In this document: positions 44,801 to 58,200 of the stretch, piece after piece
Layout: each line of letters begins with the position of its first letter
Numbering within the stretch: the stretch's first letter is position 1
Source of the DNA: Prostheceraeus crozeri
Lineage: Eukaryota; Platyhelminthes; Polycladida; Euryleptidae
Direction of reading: 5' to 3'
Length of the DNA stretch: 64,000 bases
NCBI GenBank assembly: GCA_907163375.1
Contig: CAJQUW010003049.1
Location: 148,478-212,477, forward strand
Notes under the pieces: model-generated
Database searches by the model: none
Told to the model about the DNA's origin: nothing
What the model saw: only the letters and a program-made list of their open reading frames with translations
Made by a program: the position numbers and the translations under genes

Positions 44801-46091
44801 ATTTTATTTCTAACATATAAACAGATAGAACTTTATTTTTAACTTGTAAACTGGTGAAACTTCATTCTATTTCTAACATATAAACAGATAGAACTTTATT
44901 CTTAACTTATAAACTTAAAGAGATAGAACTTTATTCGTAACTTGTAAACTGGTGAAACTTCATTATATTTCTAACATACAAACAGATAAAACTTTATTCT
45001 TAACATACACACACTATTGAAACATTAGTTTAACTTGTAAACTCTTAAAACTTTATTTTTAACTTGTTAACGGTTGAAACTTTGTTTTATTTCTAACATA
45101 CAAACAGATAGAACTTTATTCTTAACTTGTAAACTGATGAAACTTCATTTTATTTCTAACATATAAACTGTTATAACTCCATTTTGAAGCACATAAACTA
45201 TTAAAACTTTATTTCCAACGTGTACACTATTAAAACTTTATTTCAGCTTGTAAACTGTTCTAACTTTATTCTTAACATACATACACTATTGAAACATTAG
45301 TTTTAACTTGTAAACTCTTAAAACTTTATTTTTAACTTGTTAACGGTTGAAACTTTGTTTTATTTCTATCATAGAAACAGATAGAACTTTATTTCTAACG
45401 TACACACAATTGAAACTTTATCTTATTTCTAACATACAAACAGCTGAAACGTTATTTCTAATGCACATACTATTGGAACTTTTCTTTTAACTTATAATCT
45501 GTTGAAACTTTATTTTGACTTGTAAACTGATGAAACTTTATTTCTAACTGGTAAACTTTTGAAGTTTTATTTTTAACTTGTAATTGTTGAAGCTTTAATT
45601 TTAACTTGTAAACTGTTGAAACTTTATTTTTAACTTGTAAACGGTTGAAACTTTGTTTTATTTCTATCAGACAAACAGATAGAACTTTATTCTTAACTTG
45701 TAAACTGATGAAACTTCATTTTATTTCTAACATATAAACTGTTATAACTCTATTTTGAAGCACATAAACTATTAAAACTTTATTTCCAACGTGTACACTA
45801 TTAAAACTTTATTTCAGCTTGTAAACTGTTCAAACTTTATTTTTTATCTTGCACACTATTTAAACTTTATTTTAAAACTTGTAAACTATTGAAACTTTAT
45901 TTTTAACTTGCAAACTATTGAAACTTTATTTTATTTCTAACATATAAACAGATAGAACTTTATTCTTAACTTGTAAACTGGTGAAACTTCATTCTATTTC
46001 TAACATACAAACAGATAAAACTTTATTCTTAACATACACACACACACTATTGAAACTTTATTTTCAATCTGTAAACTGTTGAAACTATATC
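41821..46091 (-). repeat. AATAAAG-rich minisatellite, short version (right arm)
   Basis: The same family in reverse orientation (CTTTATTTCTAAC, AACTTGTAAACTG phrases). The inner 1.8 kb mirrors 39,840-41,422 of the left arm and the outer end mirrors 24,724-25,770. Between them only two copies of the marker CGCATACAC remain (about 43,995 and 44,714, some 718 bp apart), against 19 in the left arm. Confidence 0.93.
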
Positions 46092-46466
46092 TTTCATTTA
46101 CAAATAGTAGAACGCTTAGTCTAACTTGTAAATCTGAAAACATTTCATATGGACGATGATGGTAGATGAAATAGTGTCAAATAAATTAAGATAGCTTACA
46201 CTTCTGATACAGGGATAGCAATCGACTGCGATCCATGTGTAAAGAGCTTGTTAGACTACGGATGGGCTTAAGTGGATGATTTAACCATGTATACTTTTTC
46301 ATTTGGAAATAGTAGCACGCTTAGTCTAACTTGTAAATCTTAAAACATTTCATATGGACGATGATGGTAGATGAAATAGTGTCAAATAAATTAAGATAGC
46401 TTACACTTCTGATACAGGGATAGCAATCGACTGCGATCCATGTGTAAAGAGCTTGTTAGACTACGG
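46092..46466 (-). repeat. Two direct copies of the 170-bp border unit (right arm)
   Basis: Mirror of 24,349-24,723: copies at 46,092-46,261 and 46,297-46,466, with a few substitutions (TCTGAAAAC against TCTTAAAAC). Confidence 0.9.
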
Positions 46467-46579
46467 AAGAGAGAAGTGTGTTATGCTGCGTGTGGCGCGT
46501 GAGTGTCCTCCCATTTCATTCCATTCATCAATTCGTCTCATTGATAGAGACAGGTAGAACTCATGGTTCTCATAACGTA

Positions 46580-46792
46580 TGCAATGGAAAGTTTTAGGCA
46601 ACCTTCGACAGTTGGCTAAATGTCGCCCTGGCGCGAATGCATACTACGTTGAGACAGAGGCAATCACTTGCAAACATGACGCAGAGAGGTTTAACAAGAT
46701 TGACCATTGCCGAATGTCCCTTGCGATATACATAGCTACGGGTTTCACCGCCGCCCTTTACAGGAACGCCCGTCGAAAGGAAGTATTACACC
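46580..46792 (-). repeat. Module M3 (candidate structured RNA), right arm
   Basis: Mirror of 24,023-24,235. A 159-codon frame on plus (46,579-47,058) overlaps it and is the antisense counterpart of the one in the left arm. Confidence 0.7.
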
Positions 46793-46803
46793 GAACTTCA
46801 TTT

Positions 46804-46908
46804 GCAACGTTCAAGTTGACTGATAGCAGATTCAACTTAATGATAGTATTCGCCAGTCCGAAGACTGCCCAGGGCAAACCGCGAGGAGGTTCTATCATGT
46901 CTTGCCCC
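46804..46908 (-). repeat. 105-bp direct repeat, copy 2 (right arm)
   Basis: Mirror of 23,907-24,011, with CTAT hairpin H6 at about 46,813-46,838. Confidence 0.9.
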
Positions 46909-46958
46909 ATGGTGGCCCTTAAGAGAGCCGATGGTTCGTTCTCGGGAGTAACGTCATC

Positions 46959-47225
46959 TTACACCCTACCAATTCTGCTGAGAGAGTCTTTGACTCTCTC
47001 TTTGGTAGCACTGTCGACTTCCACACTAGCTGGCACATGGCTAAAAAGTGGAATGTAGCGCCATTCCGTTGGATTGACAGCAGTTGCTGTCATCGGATTG
47101 CCAATCCGAGCAAGATTATTAAAAACTCTGTCTTGCTCCTCTAGCCTGACAAACTCCTCAAATAAATTTCGCGGCCTTAACTGCGGTCCGCGAGGAGAGC
47201 TGACTTGACTGTTCGGCGTCTGCAT
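46959..47225 (-). CDS. Hypothetical 88-codon ORF, or first exon, behind P2 (right arm)
   Basis: Translation identical to the left-arm ORF, reading toward the centre. The two copies are therefore convergent with all of the minisatellite between them. Function unknown; the possible splice donor at the stop codon is also kept. Confidence 0.5.
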   Translation of the reverse strand: MQTPNSQVSSPRGPQLRPRNLFEEFVRLEEQDRVFNNLARIGNPMTATAVNPTEWRYIPLFSHVPASVEVDSATKERVKDSLSRIGRV

Positions 47226-47228
47226 GAT

Positions 47229-47264
47229 TGAAATGAAATGAAATGAGAGGCAGTGGTTTATATA
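47229..47264 (-). promoter_or_regulatory. Core promoter P2 (right arm)
   Basis: TATATAA read on minus at 47,264-47,258, followed by the same three TCATTT copies. No difference from the left arm. Confidence 0.65.
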
Positions 47265-47279
47265 CCCCTCTAACGCGAC

Positions 47280-47384
47280 GCAACGTTCAAGTTGACTGAT
47301 AGCAGATTCAACTTAATGATAGTATTCGCCAGTCCGAAGACTGCCCAGGGCAAAGCGCGTGGAGGCTCTATCATGTCTTGTCCC
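47280..47384 (-). repeat. 105-bp direct repeat, copy 1 (right arm)
   Basis: Mirror of 23,431-23,535, with CTAT hairpin H5 at 47,289-47,314. Confidence 0.9.
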
Positions 47385-47529
47385 ATAGTGGACGATTATA
47401 CGGTAGTGTGTTAGTAGATTTCAATCACTGAAAAAGGAAGATGAGAATCATTTCATTTGTCTCATCAACGTTTATCATGGGAGCAATCATTGAAGGGGCA
47501 TCTAATGAATTACATTTCACTCTACTCCA

Positions 47530-47737
47530 TATCATAAAGACTAACCTTTGTCGAATGGCTGAAGTACTCTGACCTGGCGAGAGAAAACGTCACGTTGAGT
47601 ATGAAGTCGAACGCCCAACATGAGCAACGGCTCAGAGGTTTCGGTCTAACAAACGACGAACAACCCGTGCAACACAATCCCTCTACGGCAGTACCCGCCG
47701 TCCCGAAGGAACGCTCGAGCAAAGGAGGTATTACAGC
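47530..47737 (-). repeat. Module M2 (candidate structured RNA), right arm
   Basis: Mirror of 23,078-23,285, without visible change in the anchors or the paired segments. Confidence 0.75.
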
Positions 47738-48194
47738 GATGATGTGCTTTATGAGCAGAAGTGAATCTCTTGATAGCAAGAGACTATTCAACTAGATACC
47801 AAGTCAAAACAACCTGATAGCAGGACAAATGTATAGTCAGTAATTTACACTTAGTGAGGAATGATAGATTTGAGTGTAGTGAGTGGCACTCGATCCCGTC
47901 GACAGCCCGAAGGCCTTGTACTGATCACTAGGGAAGTGAGAGATCTTCCCCGATACCCGCTCTTTACAGCTGAAGACATCATTGTCACTGCCCCGAAGTG
48001 GTAACAGGAACGCCGAGTCAAAGGTAATGATCAGTAGCTGGGATCTAACCCCTCAAAGCTGCCTTAGACTTAGCTAAATTTGAAATCTGATAGCAGATTT
48101 GAACTCAGCATACTTGAAAACCTTGAGGAAACATCCCAAGTTATTGCTTTGATCAGCTTGATAGCAAGCCGTAGAGAGCTTGATTCACCAGCGT
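47738..48194 (-). repeat. CTAT hairpins H1-H4 and half-module (right arm)
   Basis: H4 47,764-47,785, H3 47,813-47,824, H2 48,083-48,100, H1 48,154-48,171, checked base by base. All stems are intact. Confidence 0.7.
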
Positions 48195-48408
48195 TTTGCA
48201 ATGGAGATGTTTAGAGGCCACCCATGACAAGATAGCTAAGACTCAACCGATTGGCGTTCAAAGTGCTACGTTGAGAGCTGTGTCAAATGCCCAACATGAG
48301 TTGCCCCAGCGGTTACGGTCTGAAATATGACACATTCCCTTGCCACACTTATCACTACGGCATCGTCCGCCGTCCCGAAGGAACACCCTGTCAGTGGAAT
48401 ATTACAGC
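48195..48408 (-). repeat. Module M1 (candidate structured RNA), right arm
   Basis: Mirror of 22,407-22,620. One substitution just before GACCGTAACC (TTTC here against TTTG in the left arm) lies outside the anchors and paired segments. Confidence 0.75.
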
Positions 48409-48864
48409 AAAACTCTCCGTGTCTTGCTCGCTTTCAGTGAAAAGCCGCTTATAGCATGAGAAGACTGGCTCAGACATCATTAAAAATGCTTTCATTGACT
48501 TCAGCAGGGTCGAAAACCCCAGAAAACCTCCAAAAATAGTGAATTTAAATTTTTCAACTTTTTAGCACTACTTATGAAATTTTATAAGTAGTCCATCACT
48601 TAGGGCAGGTCAATAGCGACCGAACCTTTTTTGAATCAAGTCAAACGGACTTGTAGAAGCAAAGTTACAAGCCTTTAAAGTTTTGGAGTCTTTTATGGCC
48701 TGGAGACGAAGGCCATCTCCTGGCGAACCTCGAAGTCTGACGCCTTAGCTGATATCAGCAATGAAATTTTCTAAGTCGGTTTCTTACAGAAACTCGGGAT
48801 TTGGAATGTCCGAAGCTATCATCGGAGCTCAGAGAGACGACCTACCTCTGACAATCGTTCTCCT

Positions 48865-48901
48865 CTAAATGAAAAGTCTCCGTCGGTTCCCAGCTTATAT
48901 A
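48865..48901 (-). promoter_or_regulatory. Core promoter P1 (right arm)
   Basis: TATATAA on minus at 48,901-48,895 and the TCATTT initiator are kept although the base pattern just upstream differs (CACGCACTATATAA against CACACACTATATAA on the left). Confidence 0.6.
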
Positions 48902-49280
48902 GTGCGTGGCGATCAGCTGATGACGTAATACCCATCATCCAAACACTAAAAATCCCGTCTATCTCCGGTTCTAGTGCTCCGATTGAGTTGGAAATACACC
49001 ATTTCCATGTAGAATTTGACGCTGAATCCGAATCTGGACTCCGTTTTCCCATCCGATGCTTCGTTTTGGCTCTACAGTAGGCAGCCATCGCAAAAATTCT
49101 AACTCGTTTTTCCGAAAAATGTTGAACATTTTTCTCGCTGATTGACTTGAAACTCTCCGATTGACTTGAAACTCACCATACAGATAAAGAATTTCACGCT
49201 GATTCCAAATCTGAAATCCGTTTTCCAATCCGATGCTTCGTTTTGAAGCTAGAGCCCAAAACGTCCCAAATTCTAACTCT

Positions 49281-52200
49281 GGGTCTGTACAATCCATGGC
49301 CGTGGGCAAACTCTGTTCTGACTGAAACTCATAACTCTCTGCTGTCTGTGGCTCTGGCTGGCTTAGGGCTGAACTCCCTGATAAACTGGCTGACTGCTGG
49401 GTGTGTTGAGCTGAGATACTTCTGTGGACTCACCTGGGGAAGTGACTGTAACTCTGCTGGTGGCGATACTGGGTGACTGTGGCTGCTCATATTCACCTGA
49501 ACTCTTGAACTCCCTTGCATGGAACTCGTGTCATGCTGGGCACAACGTCTGAACTCTCTGTTCTCCGTGTGATCTGTTGTGGTGTCCTGTCGTGTAACAC
49601 GTCACTATCAGGGCTGCGTGTGTGCTGTCGTGGCTCGTGTCTGGCTCTGGTGGCTCTGGGTGCAGCTCTCTGTGGGGCCTCATGCTCTATTCTAACTTCG
49701 GATGGGCTATCTGTGAACTTCTGTCTAACTCCCTGGTCAAACTCTGGGAGTGGACTCATGTTGGAATGTGGACACGGAGTGGGGTTGGTGCTGAAAAGGC
49801 TGTGTGGGGCGAACCGATGGACTCTGCTCCTGAACTAATAGTGGTGCTCCTGGAACTAGCTCTGGCCTACTCGTTCGACCGTGACCCTGGCTTGAAGCGT
49901 GTTGTTGTTGTGTGTACCTGTCGTTTACTGCTTCTGGGTGATGTGATGGGTCTGAACTCTGGTATGATAAATGACTGGAGCCACCATGTGTGCACTCCAT
50001 GGTGGTGGGACAACTCCTGAGGTTCCGCTGTGACTCCCCACTGAACTCCGCGAGCTGACTCTGGTGTCCGTTCTAACTCATGCCTCTGTGTGCAACGTAA
50101 CTCTGTGACCTGCCTGACGTGTGTGTGCTGAAAACTCCATGAACTCCTGGCCTAGGTGCGGCTGGGCTGGCTGGTGACAGGGCTTTGGGGGCCTTGGGAT
50201 TATGCCTGCTAACTCGCTAACTCTGGCACATTGTGCTCCATGGCTCATACGAGTGTGGCTGAACGCGATGTGACTGCAACTCTGGTCGTGACTCAGGGCT
50301 GGACTGCTGGTAAACACACCCATGACTCTGGTGCCGAGTGACAACTACTGCGTGCGGCTGCAGCGTGTACTGACTAACTGGCGTGAACTACCGTGGGTCG
50401 CTCCCTTGGCTGCTGCGGGTGAAACGTCTGGGTGTCATATGTACTCTGGTGGCTCACATGGACGTCTGTGATCTAACGTCTGCGTGACTTGGCCTGGCCT
50501 GTGACTGCGGTAGATGATCGGTGGTCATGGCGTGGACCGGTGTCCTGGTGTGCTTGTGGTGTCGGACTCATGAGTGGCCGATCTCCCCTTGGGAAACGTG
50601 GCTGGGTCTGTTAATGAACAGATCTCACTCTGGGACTGTCTGCTGAAACGGTGTGACTCACCCACTGGTCTGCTATCTCTGGCCCTGTGGATCTTGTCTA
50701 AACTACTGGACTAACTCCTTGCCAACGCTATTCTGAAACTCCAGCTGTGAACTGGGGACTGGTCTGGACCTCATGGTCGTCAAATGCTGTCTACCTCTGT
50801 GGGCGACCATGTGGCTAACTCTGCGTCGTGCTTTGGCTCTGTCGTTGGGTGCCTGTGTGGTAACGTAGTAACTATGCTGAACGTGGGCTGACTGGTGTCA
50901 AACTCTTGTCAGAACTCTGAACTACTGCTGTTGTGCCGGGCTTGCTCTGGACTACTTGGTGTCTGGGGCGGTTGGTTTGGACTAACCTGAAACTGGGGTG
51001 ACCTGTCTCAGTGCTGTGTATACTCTGACTCTGCGTTGGGTGGCTGAGTTGTATACTGAGATGGTGAACTCCTGATGGATCATACTGCCTTGTCAGGGCT
51101 CTGCGCGTGGTATGAACTTCTGTGTACTCTGTTGAATTCAACTCTGCACTCATGCTCTGCCCTTGGTGCTGTGTCATCTTGGATGATTGGAAACTACTTG
51201 TCTTCCTCCACTGGTCTAACTCCGCACCTGCGGCTTCTTTGGGGTCTGAAGCTCTGGGGGCTCTGAACAACCCCTGTTGGTTGAGCCTGGTCTAGGTGGC
51301 TGCCTGACAATGAACTCCACTTCGGTGACTGAGTCTGTGACCTCGCACTTTGGGCCCGAACTGCAATGTACTGGCTTGTGTTGCTGGTATGTTTAACTTG
51401 TCTGGAGCAAAAGGCTTGCGGACTGCGTGGGACTAGCTGGTCTCAACTCTGGTCTTGCACTACCGGATAACTCCAATAACTCTGGCGACTGACCGTGACT
51501 GGTAACTGCGAAGTCTGTCATGAACCTTCATGGGTGACCCCATGGTTTATGTGGAGGGTGTCTGGACTACTTGGACTGACCACTGGTCTAAAACTCTATC
51601 CTTCTGAACTCTGCCATGTTCGTGAAACTCCTGTCTTCGGAACTAACACTACTTTGGCCTGGTGGAGGGCCTTGGGATCTGCCAAACTCGAGGTCTGCTT
51701 GTCTGGACCTGGCTTGGGTTAAGTGTGCGCCTCTGTGAATCTTGGCTTCGATGGTCTTCATACCTGACCCTCTGCCAGCTGCCACTCCTGACGATGTGGC
51801 TGTGCTGCTGTGACATCTGAAACTCCTGTAACTCTGCTGCTGTGACATGAGGTGTAACTGTGGCGTATCATAGAGAAACTCTGGTAGCTCAACGGGTGGT
51901 TGGCAACATCTGAACTCGGGGGGTGTGCCTTGTGCTGTGAACTGATGATAGCGATGATGCTGGTGGACTCTCTGCTGCTCTATGGGCGGTGGTACTGCCC
52001 AACTCCGTGACTACGTCGTGCATGTCATCACGGTGGACTTGCACCTCCTGACAGCCTTGAATCACTGCCGGTGACCTGCTGTGTGATACCAACCTCGTCG
52101 TGGCGCTATACGTGGGCATTGGGCGTGTCTGTGTCAATAAACCTTGGGCTTTCTGGCACTGCCACTTGGGCAACTACATGCTAACTGGTTGCAACTACTA

Positions 52201-55200
52201 CTTCTGTGAACTCTGTCAGCCGTATCGCGCTGTTGAGTCTGCTGACTGACTCAGTCACCTGTGCCGTGATACTCTTGGCTCTACGCCCTGCTGGCTCAAC
52301 TGCAACTCTGCCCTGTCAAAAACAACTGTGCTACAGCTCTGCTAACTCCTGACTACATGACTGCTGGGCTCATGCTCGTAGGAACTCTGACCTCGGAATG
52401 CTCTGCCTCACTGTACGTGACTGGTGACTCAGTGCTGGGTCCTGGTGCACTCTGGCCTGAACTCTACCTCAGCCTTCAATCCTGTCGTGCCGTGGATGTA
52501 ACACTCTGGTCCCTGGCTGGGTGCCTGTGCTCTGATGAACCTGAGTGGCTTGCTGATGTGAACACCTCCTGAGGGCAGTTGAACTCCGGAATGATAACTC
52601 TGTGCACTCTGGGGTTATGCTCCATGCTGTGACTACAGGGTGCTACTGCAACTACCTGTTGAACTCTGTTGGACGAAGGTGTGGCTGTGGTGGGGCTGGG
52701 TGGAACTGGCACTTACGCCCGAAACTCTGGACATGTACTGTCTGTGTTGAACACTCGTATCCTGGGCTCTGTGGAACTCCGTGGTGCTGACTGTGAGCTT
52801 GGGATGAGACCTGGCACTGCTCGGCACCACTGGGAGGGGTCTGTGAACATGGGTTACAGGTGACTGGTGTCATGGACACTTCGTCTGGGGGACCTGATAA
52901 ACTACTGATGGATGGGAACTGGCTGGGCTGAACTCTGTCTACACTACTCTGACCATCTGACTACATGCACTCAACAGAGAAGCTGCCTGCCCTGGCGCAT
53001 GGCAGTCCATGATGTTCGGACACTCTGTGTGCTGAACTCCCAGTGCTGACGTACAATCCCTGATGACCAACTGGTGCTACCGTGTGTGAACTGAGCAGGT
53101 CTACTTGGCCAAACTCATGGCAGTACTGGTGGTGGTGGATCAGAACTGGTTGAGTTTGTTACTCAGGGTGACCTGGGCTGCCATGGGTCTGCCTGCTGGC
53201 CACGTGTGGGACTTGCTGGAACTTCTGCCGGGGGGACCGTGTTCCCAAACTTAACGTGCGCATCGTCTGTGCGGTGGTGGCACATCAGTGGGGGCTGCAC
53301 TTCCTCATGGTCGTGATGGGATAACTACCTCTAACACTCTGCAGGTCTGGGTGCTGCTAACGTCCTGGGGGGTGTGTGGATCTGGTACTGCTACTCTTGA
53401 AAAACTCTGACCTGGGCCAACTCTGACACTCTATGCGTGAGTGCAGCTGTCCTGCTACTGCGACCTCACACTGGTGTGCCTGATGACGTGTAACTCTGAT
53501 GGGTGGATAGAACAGGTGGCTAGCTTGTGACTCTTGGCAGCTGGCTGTTGTTTGCCTGGCTACCTGACCTCATCGGATAAGTGGAGTGGATGGGTCTTCT
53601 CAAGAGACTCGTGTCTAACTACTACTGAAGATCATGCTGGCTGTGCAAGACTGGGGCTGTGCAAAACTCTGGTTTGGGTTTGGTGTGGTACTGGTCCTCT
53701 GGCGTGAACTCTGTGAGGTGAACTCCTGGCTGCTGTGCTCATGGATGCTAACTCGTGCTCACACGTTCCTGTGGGAACTATACTGGCTAGAACTGAGCAG
53801 GTATGCTGCTGGGGACACTGGCCACCTGGCATGGGGACACCTGGCATGGTGACTAGGCTGGCACTCTTAGCCTGACACCCAACTTCACGGGGTGAACATG
53901 CTGGTGCGGGTTGGGCAGCGGTGGCTGAAACTCACTGATACTGTTATCTGTGATGGTGCTGGCACTGGGCTGGCCAACTCCTGTGGGGTGCTTGGGCTAC
54001 GATCACGGCTGGGCAACAAACCTGCACTGGTTCCTCCATGGAGGGGCTGGAACTCATGAATCTGCTCGTGCTGAACTCTAACTTGCTCAACCGTGAGCGC
54101 CTGCCTCTGTAACTCTGGCTGCTGTGGGACGACGGAGAACTACACAGTAACTCTGGGCGTGTTTGAACTCTCTGGGGGAACTCTTAATCTCACGGTTACG
54201 TGGTGTCTGACTTTGAGAGTGGTGTGTCCTCAAACTCTGACCAGAATGATTCTACGTCTGAACGGCTACATGACTGGGGTGACTGCTGCATGCATCTCCT
54301 GCGTTGTGCTAGTGGGCATGGTGTGCACTGGCTGGTCGGGCTGCCTGGACGTGAACTCTGCTGTGCTCGGTGTCTAACTCTGTGGCGTGGGGGCGGTGAC
54401 AGCTGGCTCGCGGCTGGCTGGACTACCTTCTCTTGATGTTGGGTGTCGGACGCTGATGGACGGCTGCATCAGCCGTGTGCAACCCTTCTGCACTCCTGCT
54501 CTGCGAGTGTCTGGACTCGTGGGCTGTCTGCTGTCTGGTTCGTGTGTGGGGTGCAAAACTCGTGAAGACTCATGTGCTGCCCTATGGGGCTCCTGGTGTG
54601 AAATCCATTCGTGGGGTGTGAATACAGCTTTGATGTGATCTGAGCACTCACTACTGTGCCGCTAAGCTGGTGGTGAGAATTCTGGGCAACTCTGGGTTCC
54701 TCGAACTGGCTGGACAGGTTTAGCGGTGGACTGCTCCTGGCACTCTGTGGAAGAACTTGAAGCATCTGGGTGCTGGGGCTGGTGCTGGCTGGGTCCTGCA
54801 CTCTGGTGGAACCTCTGGTTACACATGGGCTGGCCGGGAGGGGTGGCGGCCTCGGCCTGGGCGCTGTGCACCTGTTCCTTGGAACGCCAGTGTGGTGGTC
54901 TGAAACTCTGCCTCGCGTTTGACTGTTGGCTTCTTGTGTGGGGGGTTGTGCTCTGCCACTTGATGCATGGGGTCAACATCTGGTGGAACTCTGGACTAAC
55001 CTCATCGAGTGCAAGCTTTCTGTGTTTGTGAGATGACAATGGTGACCTTAAACCACACTGAATGGACTAACTGGGGTCCTCCGATGGTTGTGTACTTACG
55101 ACTCGGGGTGCTGACTCAAGCGCGCTGATCACTATACCGGAGCTTCATGGACATACTCTACCCGTGAGGAGGGGTGCAACTATATCTGGAATCATGTGGT

Positions 55201-58200
55201 GTGCACACTGGTCGCCGTGTCCTAACTACTGCTGTCTCTGCTTCCTGTGTTCCTGTATCTGTTATGGGCGTGGAGATGCTGTTGAGTTTGGCGTCGTGAT
55301 AAACTGGCTGAAACTCTGCTGAAACTCCTGTGTGTGAATGCACCTGGGGGGTGTCAACAAATGAACTCTAGGGAGGGTAGTGGGTTTGGCTACCGTGCAC
55401 CACAGCGGGAAACTAGCGCTCCAGGTGTTGGGGGGTTGCGCAGACACTGCAAGAACTCTCCCAAACTCACGTTTGCGTCTACCGTGCTAGAGCGAGTGAT
55501 CTGCATCTGCTTTCTGCTCTGTTGCCCGTGATAACTACCTGACCCGCGTGGGGAGACGTGGAAAACTCTAACCAGGTAGGCATTGCTGGCTGGTTCTAAC
55601 TCTGTGAAACTACTGAACAGGGTGGACACGTCGGGCAGCCCTTAGGCTAACCTGGAACCGGTGAGACTCCTTGTGGCGGTGGCTGGGACGCCTAACTCTG
55701 GAGTAACTCTGTGTGAACTCTGGTGTCAGTGCTCGGTGGTGGGTGATGACTGGTTCGTGAATCCACGTGGGGTGGCTGGACGCAAACTTGGTAGGTTCGT
55801 GGTGTGTTGAACTCCTGGCATGGATGTGGTCGGTGCTGGAGGCCAAGGGTGCCTCGGGCAGTTGGACTGTACTGTACGTGGTGGCTAACTACTGGACTCA
55901 CGTGAGGTAAGCAACTGGGGTTGGACAGTACTCTCTGCGTCCACACCTGGACCTCCGATCTGAAAACGGGGGTGGGCGTGATATAAGAACTATCTTCTTG
56001 GGGGATGAACTGTGGAAATCCTGGAGACTGGCTGTTGCATCTGCCGGCTGCGGGCGGTCGCTGTGGCACTCTGGGAGTTGTCTGGCTGTGTTGATGTCAA
56101 CTGGTGGTCCTGGCATGACTCTGTAGCTGGTGCAATACTGTGGTTTGGCTGGTGAGATGCTGCACTGGTGGTTCTAACTCAGCACTTAACTCTGTCTGAG
56201 ATGATCTGGTCCATGTGTCTGCTCCTGCGGCTGCGTGACACTGTCTCAAACTCCGAGGTGCCCTGACTCGTTGGGCTGCTGTGTATAACTGCCACGTCTC
56301 TGGCGGCTGGTGGTGGGGCTGACTGGACCAACTAGTCGTGCATGAGACTAACTCTCCTGGACCTCATCCTGCATGGTGTTGCTCGTGGTCCCAGACTAGC
56401 TGACGTTGCTGAACTCACGTTGGTTCTAACTCGGATGACTGGCGTGGTGCGTCCTGTGCAGCAGTATGTCTCTCTAACTCTGAACTCTGAACCTAGCGGG
56501 GGCTATCTGTGCTGCATGCCTGTGGGCAACTGCCCTTGACGTGCTGGGGACTCTCTGCTGGGCCTCTCCCTGCAACTCTGGTAACTAAACTCGGAACCTG
56601 TCTGTAACTTAACTGGACTATTGGTCTGCTGAAGTGGTGGGGGGCCGCTCTGTGACTAACTGTATGCTGCTGGAGCACTTAACGTCTGTCGTGATGGTAA
56701 TTGTGGATATCTGATGAACATCGTGTGCCAACTACGACTGGCTCATGTTTGGTGGGACGTGGTGATGGTACGTGCTAACCGAACTCTTGTGGTGGGTACT
56801 CTCCTGAACTCGTAGGACTCTTGGCTGGCGAAGCTGATGCTCGAGTCCTGAGACTGACGTGATGAACTACTGCGGTTGTGGGCGATTAACTCGTACGTCG
56901 TGTTGGGTGCGGACGTCTGGGCGGCGTGCACTCTGCAACACACGGGTAGCTGAATCTGCATCTGGTGGTGACTCTGGGGGCTGGGGGACGAGGTCCAGCC
57001 TGGGGGTGGTGGCGCGTGCACGGTGGTGGGCTCTAACACGTGGGGGTCGCTGAACGGGTGGGGAGGGGAGCGTGGGCTGTGGGTGGCTCTTGGTGCTCGG
57101 TGAACTCTGACATGCTTAGACTGGCGGTGAACTCGTTCTCTGGCTGTGACCTCTTGCTGGCAGTGAGTTTCTGTGTGAACTCCTGGGTTAGCTGCCACTG
57201 CGGACGTGAGTTGGAGTGCTGGGATTGGGAACACTCGTGCTGTGCAAAAACTGGGTGAATCAACCTCAACGCGGCTGATGGGACTGGGCCCTCTGCACTG
57301 GATGGGGAGCCGCGGATGGCACTGACTGTGGGCGTGCTGAGGACTGTACGTGGGGGGGCTCCGCGTTGGTGCTGTGGGCGTATGGGAGGCTGTGGTAACT
57401 GTTGCTCTGGGATGCTGTACGGTGAGGCTGAGGTGGCCACATCCGGGGATGGCCTACTGGGAACTCTGCTGGTCTAGGCTCGTGGACTACTGCTGGACCT
57501 GACTGCTGCTCCTACTCTGTCCAACTGCGCTATGAACTGGTGCCGTAAACTGGGGTACTCGGCTGGGATGGCTCCTGTTTGGGGACTCTGGGCGTGTGAA
57601 CTACGCGACGTGTTGAACTCAGCGTGGCACGTTGGGGACGTGCTGCAGGGAACTCCGTGCTTACTGCGATTTGCGGCCTGCCCCTGAGAGTGAACTCTGT
57701 CTATGGATCGGTGGCAGGTCCATGGGCGAGGTGTGTGGACAGACGTGGCTACAACTGAACTCGTGGGGAGCTGGGCGTAGGGGACCTGACTGCGGAGGCA
57801 ACTCGACACATGGCTCTGGGGCTGCAAACTAGAGCTAAACTCGGGTGACGAAACTCCGTGTCCCCCTCTGGGACCGATCGGGTGGGCGGGGGGCAGGACT
57901 GCGAGTACAGGTCTTCTAACTACTGATGGGGTCACGCGAGGGTTGCTCTGCGTACGAGAAGGAGCTTCCTCTTGCTTGGACTGAGCTACTTGTGCTCGTG
58001 GGGCTGTTGGTGACTGCCTGTGAACTTCGGCGTCTCTGTACCAACGGTGGGTGTCTGTGCATGTGATGCTAACGACACAGCACGGAGAACTACGTGGAGA
58101 GGTATGTGCTCTGGGGACTCTGGGGCACAGGGTGGCACTCAGTGGAGCACTACGTGATGGAGTTGGTGCGTGTGGGGCGTGCTATTGCTACGCCGTGCTG

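Larger units (their letters stand above)
41821..49280 (-). repeat. Giant inverted repeat, right arm (about 7.5 kb)
   Basis: Reverse complement of the left arm. Unique content, modules, hairpins, promoters and ORF are all present in mirror order. The outer boundary falls at CTAACTCT (49,273-49,280), where similarity to the left arm and satellite stops. Confidence 0.95.

Noticed and set aside
24724..46091. Minisatellite as a CRISPR array
   Set aside because: Monomers are contiguous variants with no constant repeat/unique spacer alternation, and the context is eukaryotic.
21533..49280. Whole inverted repeat dismissed as a missed-adapter read artefact
   Set aside because: The arms differ by substitutions, a 4-bp indel and 12.4 kb of array length, have a 398-bp asymmetric spacer and have different outer flanks. 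A chimera of two haplotypes remains possible and is listed as a check.
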